DNA from: Bacteroidales bacterium UBA6244
GTDB taxonomy: Bacteria > Bacteroidota > Bacteroidia > Bacteroidales > F082
NCBI GenBank assembly: GCA_002440885.1
Contig: DJVY01000073.1
Location: forward strand, 12,342 to 26,553
Reading direction: 5' to 3'
DNA length: 14,212 nucleotides
A program made the position numbers and the translations under genes. Position 1 is the stretch's first letter; every line of letters starts with the position of its first letter. Under the pieces are notes generated by a model. The model was not told where the DNA came from, did no database searches, and worked only from the letters and a program-made list of their open reading frames with translations. Shown here piece after piece: positions 1 through 6,662 of the stretch.

Positions 1-38
1 TTATAAAAGGTGTAAAATATAAGTATTCACTTCCTAAT

Positions 39-67
39 AAAAAATCCCGGATAAACCGGGTTTTTTT
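39..67. terminator. Rho-independent terminator-like hairpin
   Basis: A 5-bp perfect GC stem (CCCGG 46-50, CCGGG 56-60) with a 5-nt loop ATAAA is followed by seven T (61-67) and preceded by a run of A (39-44). It could therefore stop transcription in either direction. On the plus strand it would end a gene lying left of the window. On the minus strand it would end the transcript carrying the 117-aa gene. Confidence 0.6.
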
Positions 68-139
68 ATTTGTCCAAAGAAACATGAGATTATTGATACC
101 CTGCACTATCATCAGAAATGATCTGAATTTTTGCATGGA

Positions 140-242
140 TGAAGATCCTTTCCGGCGATTTTCGGCATGGCGAGGGACGAGAAGTCTCTGCAAGAATTTC
201 CTGCCGTGAACGTCAACCCACCTGGCACCAAACCCTGTTAGC
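140..242 (-). repeat. Structured spacer, cassette-end-like copy A
   Basis: This noncoding stretch lies directly downstream of the 117-aa gene on the minus strand. Read on that strand, the 19-mer at 217-235 (GGGTTTGGTGCCAGGTGGG) matches 15 of 19 bases of the 19-mer at 1072-1090 in copy B. Both begin about 30-45 nt past a stop codon. The plus-strand ORF that crosses it (139-405) is judged spurious because it runs into the antisense of a better gene. The placement resembles recombination sites at the end of gene cassettes, but no integrase is visible, so that reading is inference. Confidence 0.35.
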
Positions 243-267
243 TGTCCGTTTTCCTCTCTATATTTAT

Positions 268-621
268 TTAATTCGTTGTAGGCAAGCAAATTGGAAGAGA
301 AAATTTAACCCGATTAACATTCGATGTTCTTGCATCTTCTTTCGTATTTGCACCAAGTCCAATAAAAGAAACACCAATTTTACCTCCAATATTACTTTCA
401 GCTGATTCAGTTATTGTAACAGCAATGTCCAAATCAAGTAATTGAACTCTTCGTTCCATAGCAACTTGGTCTGTCTTTTTGGGAAGATAAAAATCTCCAT
501 CCCTTCCTATCGTTACTCTTGGATTAACAATTACCCCATATTGCTTACATTTAGCTTGTGCTTCATTAATTCCCAATGAAATTTGTTCAATGGTTTGGCT
601 AATAAAATCTTTCAATTCCAT
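268..621 (-). CDS. Small hypothetical protein, trypco2-like C-terminal region
   Basis: This 117-aa protein has no signal peptide or membrane segment, so it is probably cytosolic. Residues 1-27 (MELKDFISQTIEQ...) form a predicted amphipathic helix. Residues about 60-113 look like a small beta domain, with a predicted strand LDLDIAVTI (62-70), a glycine-rich turn IGGKIGVSFIGLGA (78-91) and a closing strand VNRVKFSLPICLP (102-114). From memory, this order (helix, then hydrophobic strand, glycine turn, and N/S-R-hydrophobic-P end) resembles short proteins related to the trypsin-co-occurring domain 2 (trypco2) found in predicted bacterial conflict loci. That link is unverified. The gene starts about 50 nt downstream of a broken small gene and ends next to a cassette-end-like repeat. 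The ATG at 621 is the only good start. Function is unknown. Confidence 0.7.
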   Translation of the reverse strand: MELKDFISQTIEQISLGINEAQAKCKQYGVIVNPRVTIGRDGDFYLPKKTDQVAMERRVQLLDLDIAVTITESAESNIGGKIGVSFIGLGANTKEDARTSNVNRVKFSLPICLPTTN

Positions 622-670
622 AAATAATCAATTTATTTTTACTATTGCTTACAATCTATAAATATATATG

Positions 671-923
671 CTAAGTATTTGGCCAAGATTCTGCCCATTT
701 TTCTTTCAAAATGGAATAATCTCCTCTTTCTTTAAGGAATGAAATCTCTTTATATTCTCCGTCCATAGAAATTCGTTTTTTATCATATGGAAAGTCAAGC
801 CACTGAAAACTTCCTTTCAAGTGAGATTTTTCTCAAATAGTTTTTCTCTAATTCAATTCTATGGTGTCCAATAAATATAAGTAATTGTAAATCATAACTA
901 TATACATATTTTATTTCTACCAT
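671..923 (-). pseudogene. Frameshifted small hypothetical gene
   Basis: From the ATG at 923 the frame reads MVEIKYVYSYDLQLLIFIGH and continues to about residue 31. After that, protein-like sequence continues only in another frame, including GSFQWLDFPYDKKRISMDGE, and ends with ESWPNT and TAG at 671-673. The switch falls at or near a run of five identical bases (T on plus, 827-831). Removing one base would give a continuous 83-aa protein. The cause may be a real mutation or a sequencing error in the homopolymer. The longer 96-aa frame open to 1085 begins inside a structured noncoding repeat, so its first half is judged spurious. The product has many aromatic and charged residues and no recognisable family. 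It precedes the 117-aa gene by 50 nt and may have been co-transcribed with it. Confidence 0.5.
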
Positions 924-957
924 ATCAAATTCGTTTTGCTGTATTAGTACGTACAAA

Positions 958-1108
958 ATGACCGCCATAACAGCCGAGTGTATGTGCCGTAAGGGATTGC
1001 GGGGCAGTATCCTAGCCCCAATACGAAAGTTTGAGCGGGCTACAATGTTACAACTGTCTGCGGGAATACACCCCGCCTGACACAAAACCGCTCGCTACCT
1101 GCTGGTAT
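958..1108 (-). repeat. Structured spacer, cassette-end-like copy B
   Basis: This GC-rich noncoding stretch lies between the stop of the AAA ATPase gene and the broken small gene, on the minus strand. It contains the 19-mer at 1072-1090 that matches copy A in 15 of 19 bases. Internal complementary pieces include CCCCGC (1071-1076) against GCGGGG (999-1004). Toward the next gene it ends with CGGCTGTTATGGCGG (minus strand). A GTTA boundary also occurs in GCGTTACCTGCAAGG upstream of the ATPase gene. This is compatible with an attC-like or other cassette-boundary element, but integron core sites cannot be assigned with certainty. Confidence 0.4.
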
Positions 1109-1135
1109 TTTTCTGTTTATTTTCATTTCTTATTG

Positions 1136-3526
1136 TCATAAACGTGTTTCTATCAAATCAAGAGTGTCTTGTATTAAGTTGTCTAACTCTGCAATTGTAA
1201 TCGTATTAGGATTCACTCCCAATGTTGTATAGTCAGGATTTGGGTCGCCGTGATGAGATTTCCAAGAAACTCCGTTAACTAAATTAAGTTTTGATATTAT
1301 GTCTGTTCTATTTACATTATCTCTAAACGTAACTGAGGAAGTGTTCAGAAACGAAATTAATCTACCAAAAGTTTGTAGCCCTGTCATTGAACGGATTTCT
1401 TTGTAAAATTTAAAGCGCAAATGTGCTTCTAAAACATTCCTTAGCCAACCTAAAACAGAGTCTTTCAAATTAATGTCAGGGTTACTCCTAAACGCTTCTA
1501 ATCTTTCAATGTGTTTGAAGTAATCTATTTTAACTAGCTCGTCTAAATCGCAAACCTCAATTTTTGAGGCTCTTGCCACAAAATCTTCTGTTATGCGAAG
1601 TGTGCATTTATGAGATGCGCCAATATCTTTTCCAACTTCGTGAAGAAAAAACTCATTATGGCTTAGAACTACAACCTGCTTTAATTGCTGGAACAATGAC
1701 TTAATTATTCCAATAGTGTATGCTCGTCTATTAGTATCCAAACTTGACAGCGGGTCGTCGAAAATTAAAATTTTGTCTTGTATATTCGGGTCAATGTCAA
1801 GTTTTGATAAAAAGAATGCTAATGCAATTGTGCTTTTATCGCCCTCGCTTAAACATTCCTTTGCGTTAAATGGTTGATTAGGAATAAATGAAATATCATT
1901 TCCGTCAATTGTCAATTTATAACCGATCTGACTTTGGGTTGCTCTTCCGCGTGGTGCAACGTGAACAACATTTTCTATTCTGAAATGCGTTTTAAAAACA
2001 TTTCCTAAATAATGATTTATTTGTGTTTGGTAATTATTGAAAAAGACTGTTGCTGCCGCTTGTTGTTGTTGGGATAATTGTGTATATGCTGTTTCTAACC
2101 CTCTTAATGTTTGTCTTTCTGTAGTGAGTTGATTACAAAGTGTGTCAATCGGCGTTTCAAATCTCTTTTTAATTCTTTTCAATCTATCTACTTCAAGTTG
2201 TGCTGTTGCGACAGTTTGAATGCTTGAACGGAACGTTGTTATTGCAGTATTGTAGGTTGCAACATTTTGATTGTAACTATCAATGTTAGCATTAATAGTT
2301 TGCCCGGAAGTTTGAAAAACAGTAACGGTGGCGGTAGCCACTGCTACTGTTGGATTTTGTATTTTTTGTTGAACCGATGCAACTAAATTTTGAAACTCAG
2401 TTCTTAAATTAGCTTCGTTAGCAATGATATTAAATACTGGCGGCTGAACAGTATTCGGTAAATGAGTTGTCCAAGATGTAATTCTTCCTGTATTTGCCTG
2501 ATTGACATTGTTTATCGATTGTATAGCCGTTTCTAAATTGAAGTTTTGAAGTGATAATAAATGTGCTTGAAGTCTTTGAACTAAAGCATTAAAATCAGCG
2601 TTGAATTTACTTACATAAGCGCTTAAAATGTCAGAATTCCTATCTATAGACTGTTTGCAAAACGGGCAGATAATATTTGGCTCGTTTGCCGCTTGCTTAC
2701 TTTCCACATAGGCAAAACCTCTTTGTAACCAATTTTCAGGCCCAACAAGAGTATTGGTAGACAAGTCCTCACAATGTTGAGAAAATAAAGTTTCTAAAAC
2801 TGCATTTTGAATTGTTTGTGATGTTGTTTGTAAGTCTGCAATAATAGAAGTGAAGTTTATACCTGTCGTAATTCTTGTAAGTGTAGAAAGCGGTTGCAGT
2901 GTTTGTATTATTGCATTTGCACTTGCACTTGCTAACGCAGTTTCTGCGGTTACAATTAGTTGATCAATATTGTTGGCTTGTGTTACAGGAATAGTGAGAA
3001 AAGCGTTGATTAAATCTGTTGTCAGATTATTTCCGACTTGCTGAATTAATTGCGATTCAATATTCGTTTGAGTTTGTCTTGAATTTGTTTTTGCAATTTT
3101 GTTTAGTTCAATTTGGTTTTGAATAGCCACTCCTTGAGCACCTATTACAAATTGATGTAATTGCTTTCTATGTTCATCGCTAAAATCAAAACCCGAATAA
3201 ATATTATCATTGACAAAATGAATATCGAAAATCTCTATATCTGGAAATTGAACAGTCCAACCTGCTGTACCAAAAGTATGAAAAATATTTGGTGTTCCAA
3301 TTTGCGTTATTTGTGCTGCTTGTGCAGTTGAGGAATTTGTAGAAATTCTGTTTCTGATAATTTCAGGATTGTTTGTTGTCAATGAACGAAAAACAGATGT
3401 TAAAGTAGTTTTACCACCTCCGTTGTCGCCATAAATCAAGGTTAGTTTCTTGAAATTAACCTGTCCTGTTGCTTGGTAGTTGCGAAATTTCCCAATAGAA
3501 ACAAGATTTTCAACTTTATTTATCAT
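1136..3526 (-). CDS. AAA_13 family ATPase, candidate RloC/PrrC-like anticodon nuclease
   Basis: This 796-aa protein has an ABC/SMC-type ATPase split by a long insert. Walker A is GDNGGGKT (33-40), the signature LSEGDKS (559-565), Walker B ILIFDDP (586-592) with SSLD (594-597), and the switch His623 in LSHNEFF. The insert (about 130-500) is rich in Q, N, T and A, is predicted helical, and carries CPFC (287-290), a Rad50/RloC-style zinc-hook motif. After the ATPase core, the C-terminal domain has R696-x3-E700 (LRNVLEAHLRFK) and, later, H758/H759 in WKSHHGDPN. In PrrC the anticodon-nuclease triad is Arg320, Glu324 and His356, and RloC has the same R-x3-E plus His layout with a zinc hook. The length is close to RloC (about 760 aa). 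By family, it would cut a tRNA anticodon loop when activated by DNA damage or phage. No restriction-modification genes adjoin it. Other AAA_13 ATPases without nuclease activity remain an alternative. Confidence 0.9.
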   Translation of the reverse strand: MINKVENLVSIGKFRNYQATGQVNFKKLTLIYGDNGGGKTTLTSVFRSLTTNNPEIIRNRISTNSSTAQAAQITQIGTPNIFHTFGTAGWTVQFPDIEIFDIHFVNDNIYSGFDFSDEHRKQLHQFVIGAQGVAIQNQIELNKIAKTNSRQTQTNIESQLIQQVGNNLTTDLINAFLTIPVTQANNIDQLIVTAETALASASANAIIQTLQPLSTLTRITTGINFTSIIADLQTTSQTIQNAVLETLFSQHCEDLSTNTLVGPENWLQRGFAYVESKQAANEPNIICPFCKQSIDRNSDILSAYVSKFNADFNALVQRLQAHLLSLQNFNLETAIQSINNVNQANTGRITSWTTHLPNTVQPPVFNIIANEANLRTEFQNLVASVQQKIQNPTVAVATATVTVFQTSGQTINANIDSYNQNVATYNTAITTFRSSIQTVATAQLEVDRLKRIKKRFETPIDTLCNQLTTERQTLRGLETAYTQLSQQQQAAATVFFNNYQTQINHYLGNVFKTHFRIENVVHVAPRGRATQSQIGYKLTIDGNDISFIPNQPFNAKECLSEGDKSTIALAFFLSKLDIDPNIQDKILIFDDPLSSLDTNRRAYTIGIIKSLFQQLKQVVVLSHNEFFLHEVGKDIGASHKCTLRITEDFVARASKIEVCDLDELVKIDYFKHIERLEAFRSNPDINLKDSVLGWLRNVLEAHLRFKFYKEIRSMTGLQTFGRLISFLNTSSVTFRDNVNRTDIISKLNLVNGVSWKSHHGDPNPDYTTLGVNPNTITIAELDNLIQDTLDLIETRL

Positions 3527-3540
3527 ATTTCAAAATTTTA

Positions 3541-3814
3541 TATCGTTTTTAAGTCCGTCTCAAAATTGGTACTGTCGCTCTCGCCTTGCAGGTAACGCAT
3601 AAACATGCACATGTATTGCAATGAGTATCTGTTTGAAAATATACTACACTCCTGATATTGTTCGTATTATATTAAATCTATTAATTGCGTATCTTGAATT
3701 ATTTTCTTTACTCTTACATAACACATTACTTAAGATGCGCAACTCGCCAAAACAAGCATGACATATTCGCTTTTTCACCATCAAAAATACTAAATATTTG
3801 TAAAACAGCTATGA
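3541..3814. other. Intergenic spacer between ATPase gene and lysis module
   Basis: No convincing gene lies between the start of the AAA ATPase gene and the small ORF at 3815. The stretch near 3580-3610 is relatively GC-rich and, on the minus strand, reads GCGTTACCTGCAAGGCGAGA, which may be the upstream boundary of the ATPase cassette. The remainder (3640-3814) is AT-rich. I see no clear promoter match to TAnnTTTG. Confidence 0.4.
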
Positions 3815-3948
3815 TTAAACCTTAAAACCTTTACTTTTACCAATTTCCAGCTTCGGGTTAATCTTCATTCCTATCGCTTCTCGAAACTCCCTATATTTCT
3901 GCATTAACCTTTTTGCTGTTTTATATCGACGGAGTAAGCGTCATCCAT
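3815..3948 (-). pseudogene. Possible broken small basic ORF downstream of the spanin gene
   Basis: Immediately past the lipoprotein stop, an ATG at 3948 opens MDDAYSVDIKQQKG and then stops. A different frame, open from 3940, reads RLLRRYKTAKRLMQKYREFR and ends IGKSKGFKV at a TAA (3815-3817). An ATG inside it at 3904 would give a 29-aa peptide. The second frame has a normal protein composition rich in K and R. The two frames overlap at A-rich sequence, so a frameshifted small gene of about 40-45 aa is possible. It may equally be a chance ORF or the remnant of a longer gene. No family is recognised. Confidence 0.25.
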
Positions 3949-3951
3949 TCG

Positions 3952-4530
3952 TTAGTTGAGTTTGCAAATTGCGAAGCAAATCAGCAAGGTCAACAGTATA
4001 CCGGCCACTAGGCCGATGGAAAATAACCGAAATATTGTGCTGCCGGGGGCGGTCGTTTTTTCTTTCAATTCCTTATTCTCATCGACCAGAGTTTTTACCG
4101 TGTGCTGCAGGTTGGTGTTTTCCGTGGTTAGAGTTTCGTTTTCGGTTGATGTCTGCTGAATAAGTGTTTCATACTCCTTAATGGTTTTTTCCATCCAACT
4201 CTGGCTGATGGTGATGATCTCTGCAGATACAGGCGGCCGACCGGTTGAGGTGTCAACCGGGGCGGTTGTATCGTAATGTATTTCATGTTTCGATACTTCA
4301 TTCCGGAGATTGATGTTTTCGTCCTTTGTCCGCTTTAAATCGGTTTCGAGAAGGGTTATCTGGAGTTCTTTCTTATAGAGCTCTTTTTCAAGATTCCATA
4401 CTGCGGTACTGTCGATTTTGGTGATTACTTTTTCGGTGATTAGTTGATTGGACTTGCATCCTGAAAGTAATTGCAGAATTGCAATTACTGAAACTGCAAC
4501 TATTATTCTATAATTTGTCGATTTAGTCAT
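3952..4530 (-). CDS. Candidate unimolecular spanin (lipoprotein with C-terminal membrane segment)
   Basis: This 192-aa protein has three visible parts. A lipoprotein signal (hydrophobic residues 9-22 and lipobox LLSGC, lipidated Cys25) is followed by a polar region with coiled-coil character (about 42-85 and 105-158), with a Pro/Thr/Ser-rich break DTTAPVDTSTGRPP (87-100). The C-terminal hydrophobic segment is at about 167-189. An outer-membrane lipid anchor at one end and an inner-membrane helix at the other is the layout of u-spanins such as phage T1 gp11, which fuse the two membranes in the last step of lysis. It is the last clear gene of the module, 12 nt after the endolysin gene, which supports the role. 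The lack of sequence recognition keeps this an inference. An alternative is a general envelope-spanning lipoprotein. The ATG at 4530 places the signal sequence correctly. Confidence 0.8.
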   Translation of the reverse strand: MTKSTNYRIIVAVSVIAILQLLSGCKSNQLITEKVITKIDSTAVWNLEKELYKKELQITLLETDLKRTKDENINLRNEVSKHEIHYDTTAPVDTSTGRPPVSAEIITISQSWMEKTIKEYETLIQQTSTENETLTTENTNLQHTVKTLVDENKELKEKTTAPGSTIFRLFSIGLVAGILLTLLICFAICKLN

Positions 4531-4542
4531 GATGATACTTTT

Positions 4543-5130
4543 TTATGATGCTTTTTTTATTGCATCCAGGAACTTATAATGATATTCTGTTATCTGATTG
4601 GCTTGATCGAGACCGTTTACGATTCTTCGTGCACGTATGGGATCATCAGTGTACGAGTTGAAATAGTTTTCGAGCGATACACCGGTGAAATCGCCTCGAT
4701 TGGAGATACCTTTTGTCATTCCTTCTATCATTATCCGTGCGGATATGCCGGGCTGAAGGGCGAGTTCCGGCTGTTCGAGTAGTGGCAGGTTGAGGATTCT
4801 TCCCATATTCAGGTAGTTTTCGTACCAGGTTAATTGTACATCGCCTCGTCCGTAGTAGATTTTGTCGGGCCACGTGTAGGGTTTTCGGTTATATTTGAGT
4901 TTTTGGCCATAGGGTTTGCCTCGGCCTTTTCCGATTTCCTCAACCGGTTGCATGGTTCTGGCGGTTTCATGGAAGGATATTGCGAGCATATAGGCGCTCC
5001 ATCGGATATCGGTTATCTTGTGGTTGCCAAATTCTGTCAACTTAACAATGATGCCTTCTCGTTGGCTGTTACTCATGCGTTGGTCGAACAGGCTTGTGTT
5101 TATCTCCCGGAGAAATATTTGGATGTTCAT
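4543..5130 (-). CDS. Phage-type endolysin, GH19 chitinase/lysozyme-like
   Basis: This 195-aa protein should cut peptidoglycan glycan strands. GH19 features are visible. SFHETA (52-57) holds the likely general acid Glu55, and Glu64/Glu65 in VEEIGKGRGK are candidates for the second acid. YYGRGDVQLTW (92-102) with NY at 105-106 is the family's characteristic substrate-cleft segment. There is no signal peptide, so it would need a holin to reach the periplasm, as in canonical phage lysis. The length fits a single catalytic domain without a separate wall-binding domain. It lies between the holin candidate (5 nt upstream) and the spanin candidate (12 nt downstream), which is the usual lysis gene order. 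The exact bond cleaved cannot be read from sequence. Confidence 0.9.
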   Translation of the reverse strand: MNIQIFLREINTSLFDQRMSNSQREGIIVKLTEFGNHKITDIRWSAYMLAISFHETARTMQPVEEIGKGRGKPYGQKLKYNRKPYTWPDKIYYGRGDVQLTWYENYLNMGRILNLPLLEQPELALQPGISARIMIEGMTKGISNRGDFTGVSLENYFNSYTDDPIRARRIVNGLDQANQITEYHYKFLDAIKKAS

Positions 5131-5135
5131 TGTTG

Positions 5136-5630
5136 TTATTTTTGTGGGGATTCTCGTTTAAAAGTACCCAGTGGGGGTTGTCTTTTGTCGCAATCTTTTA
5201 CCCGGCAATAGTGGTAATCGCTGTCTTTCCGCCATTCAAACTCCCTGTCGAATGTTTTTTCAAGTCCGGTTATCCTTCTATGATCTTCTGTCCTTTGAAG
5301 CTGCAGTAGTTTGATATCGTTCCTTAACTTCTCGTTCATGCCATCCTTATCCCGGAGTAGTTTCAGGAGTTCTTCGGAATTGGTCTTGTTGTAGTCGTTC
5401 ATCCGCTCCATGTGCGAGACGGTCCGTTCGAGTAAACCCATCATTTCGACGGCTGCGGAAACATCTTCTTTCTTGGCTTCGGCTTCGGACTTTACGGCCT
5501 CGCTCTTTTTGATTCGTTTGTTCTCTTTCCGGTTGATGATTGTTGAGACTAATCCACCCAGTGCACCTCCACTTATCAATGACGAGAATATGGCGAGCAA
5601 TTCGTAATTTATTTGGAGTAGGGTGATCAT
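5136..5630 (-). CDS. Single-pass membrane coiled-coil protein, holin candidate
   Basis: This 164-aa protein has one membrane segment (about 10-32, with the glycine-rich SLISGGALGGLVSTI). A strongly basic stretch NRKENKRIKK (33-42) follows, then a long charged coiled coil (about 43-125). The tail holds Cys142 and Cys147 in YCRVKDCDKRQPPLG. By the positive-inside rule the N-terminus is outside and the coiled coil is in the cytoplasm. This argues against an inner-membrane spanin, whose coiled coil is periplasmic. Its place 5 nt upstream of an endolysin that lacks a signal peptide makes it the best holin candidate in the module. One membrane pass is unusual but known for class III holins. It could instead be a lysis regulator or an unrelated phage protein. 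The family is not recognised with certainty. Confidence 0.8.
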   Translation of the reverse strand: MITLLQINYELLAIFSSLISGGALGGLVSTIINRKENKRIKKSEAVKSEAEAKKEDVSAAVEMMGLLERTVSHMERMNDYNKTNSEELLKLLRDKDGMNEKLRNDIKLLQLQRTEDHRRITGLEKTFDREFEWRKDSDYHYCRVKDCDKRQPPLGTFKRESPQK

Positions 5631-5775
5631 GTTTTCAATCTTTTATCGGGGATGCCGGTTTGAGAAAAATATCAGAGAGCAACCAGGACAATCATTATTT
5701 CAATACCTTATCGGAGTGGCGAGGGCAATAACCAAAACTCTTTTATGGTGATATGTTAAACATTATAGTAGTTGA

Positions 5776-5810
5776 ACATGGAACCGGTCCTGCAGGGATC
5801 GGTTCCATGT
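5776..5810. terminator. Strong inverted repeat downstream of the DUF6266 gene
   Basis: An 11-bp perfect stem (ACATGGAACCG 5776-5786, CGGTTCCATGT 5800-5810) continues after one mismatch as TCC/GGA around a TGCAG loop. It lies about 20 nt past the stop of the DUF6266 gene on the minus strand. No long U tract follows, so it may act as a stabilising or processing hairpin rather than a classical terminator. Confidence 0.55.
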
Positions 5811-5827
5811 AATAGGGCAGCAATAGC

Positions 5828-6466
5828 TCAAGCTATTGTCTGCTGACCGAGATAGACACTGTTGGCCACCGTCGCACCGTCTTCGGAAATAAACCCCAGG
5901 TATATTTCCACGATGTCACCCATCCAACTGTCGGGGATGCTCATTGTGGCTGTTCCTTCCGAACGTTGACCAGCTTCGGTGCTGAAAACGGATTCGCCTT
6001 TGATGCTATTGAAGATCAGCGGCATCGCCAGGTCTCCGGGAGAGGCGTTCCCTACTCCACTGTTGTCATTCCAAGTGAAATTGAGGTTACCTCCAGAAGC
6101 AACTGCAGCGGCATTTTCTGCCGGCAACAGACTTCCCCGGGAGACGAGGATTTTCGGAAAATCGAGTTCCAGATCGGGGTGTTCCCCTTTTACAGCGTTG
6201 TTCACGTTGTAAGACATGGCGGCATTGAACGCTGTCTGCCTGTTTGCATAGTTTTTAAACCCTATCCGCAGGAAAGGGGTGAGCGGTTTCAGAAATTCGA
6301 TCATGATGGAGAATTTTGTCCGCTGCTTCACTTGCCCAGGTGTCCGGGGATTTTTCACACTGGACGGAAGGCTTCGCATGTAATGGATGCCTTTCCACGT
6401 CCCTCCGACAACGTTTCCGACCTTGCCGGAGAAGCCTCCTAAGATTCCTTGTTTAATTGTTCCCAT
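5828..6466 (-). CDS. DUF6266 family protein
   Basis: This 212-aa protein is recognised by its N-terminus: MGTIKQGILGGFSGKVGNVV, then a W-K-G, R-S-L-P and N-P-R-T-x-x-Q segment with KQRTKF. Such proteins occur in Bacteroidota, often in phage-like or mobile regions. Their function is not established. The first 100 residues hold the conserved motif and a helical stretch (FLKPLTPFLRIGFKNYANRQ). The second half (about 105-212) looks like a beta-sandwich with repeated alternating strands (NLNFTWND, TMSIPDSW, VEIYLGFISED, NSVYLGQQTIA). It has no signal peptide or membrane helix. It lies upstream of the lysis genes, separated by about 200 nt and a strong inverted repeat, so it may be a separate transcript. 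Its position hints at a structural or accessory role in the same element. Confidence 0.85.
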   Translation of the reverse strand: MGTIKQGILGGFSGKVGNVVGGTWKGIHYMRSLPSSVKNPRTPGQVKQRTKFSIMIEFLKPLTPFLRIGFKNYANRQTAFNAAMSYNVNNAVKGEHPDLELDFPKILVSRGSLLPAENAAAVASGGNLNFTWNDNSGVGNASPGDLAMPLIFNSIKGESVFSTEAGQRSEGTATMSIPDSWMGDIVEIYLGFISEDGATVANSVYLGQQTIA

Positions 6467-6506
6467 AAAAACTGGCTTATTAAATTGTTAAACATTAATT
6501 GCTTGG

Positions 6507-6525
6507 ACTTGGTATTGACTTGGTA
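6507..6525. promoter_or_regulatory. Tandem direct repeat upstream of the DUF6266 gene
   Basis: ACTTGGTA occurs at 6507-6514 and again at 6518-6525, an 11-bp period that places both copies on the same face of DNA. A partial CTTGG lies just before (6502-6506). The repeats are about 40-60 nt upstream of the DUF6266 start, a suitable place for an operator. No TAnnTTTG promoter was found beside them, so regulation is only a possibility. Confidence 0.25.
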
Positions 6526-6662
6526 CGGCCATGACCTTATCCACGAATAAAATTATAGCATAATAATATTATTCCTTCCAACGTGGTATATAGTGCCTTC
6601 GTATGCTTTGTGTTGCGTTGTTGGAGATCAGTAAATAAGTGAATGGAATAAATACAAACTTA

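Noticed and set aside
139..405. Plus-strand 88-aa ORF
   Set aside because: It starts in a structured repeat and runs antisense through the end of the better 117-aa gene. Its second half has no protein-like composition.
924..1085. N-terminal half of the 96-aa minus-strand ORF
   Set aside because: This part is the translation of the cassette-end-like repeat. The protein-like part begins at the ATG at 923.
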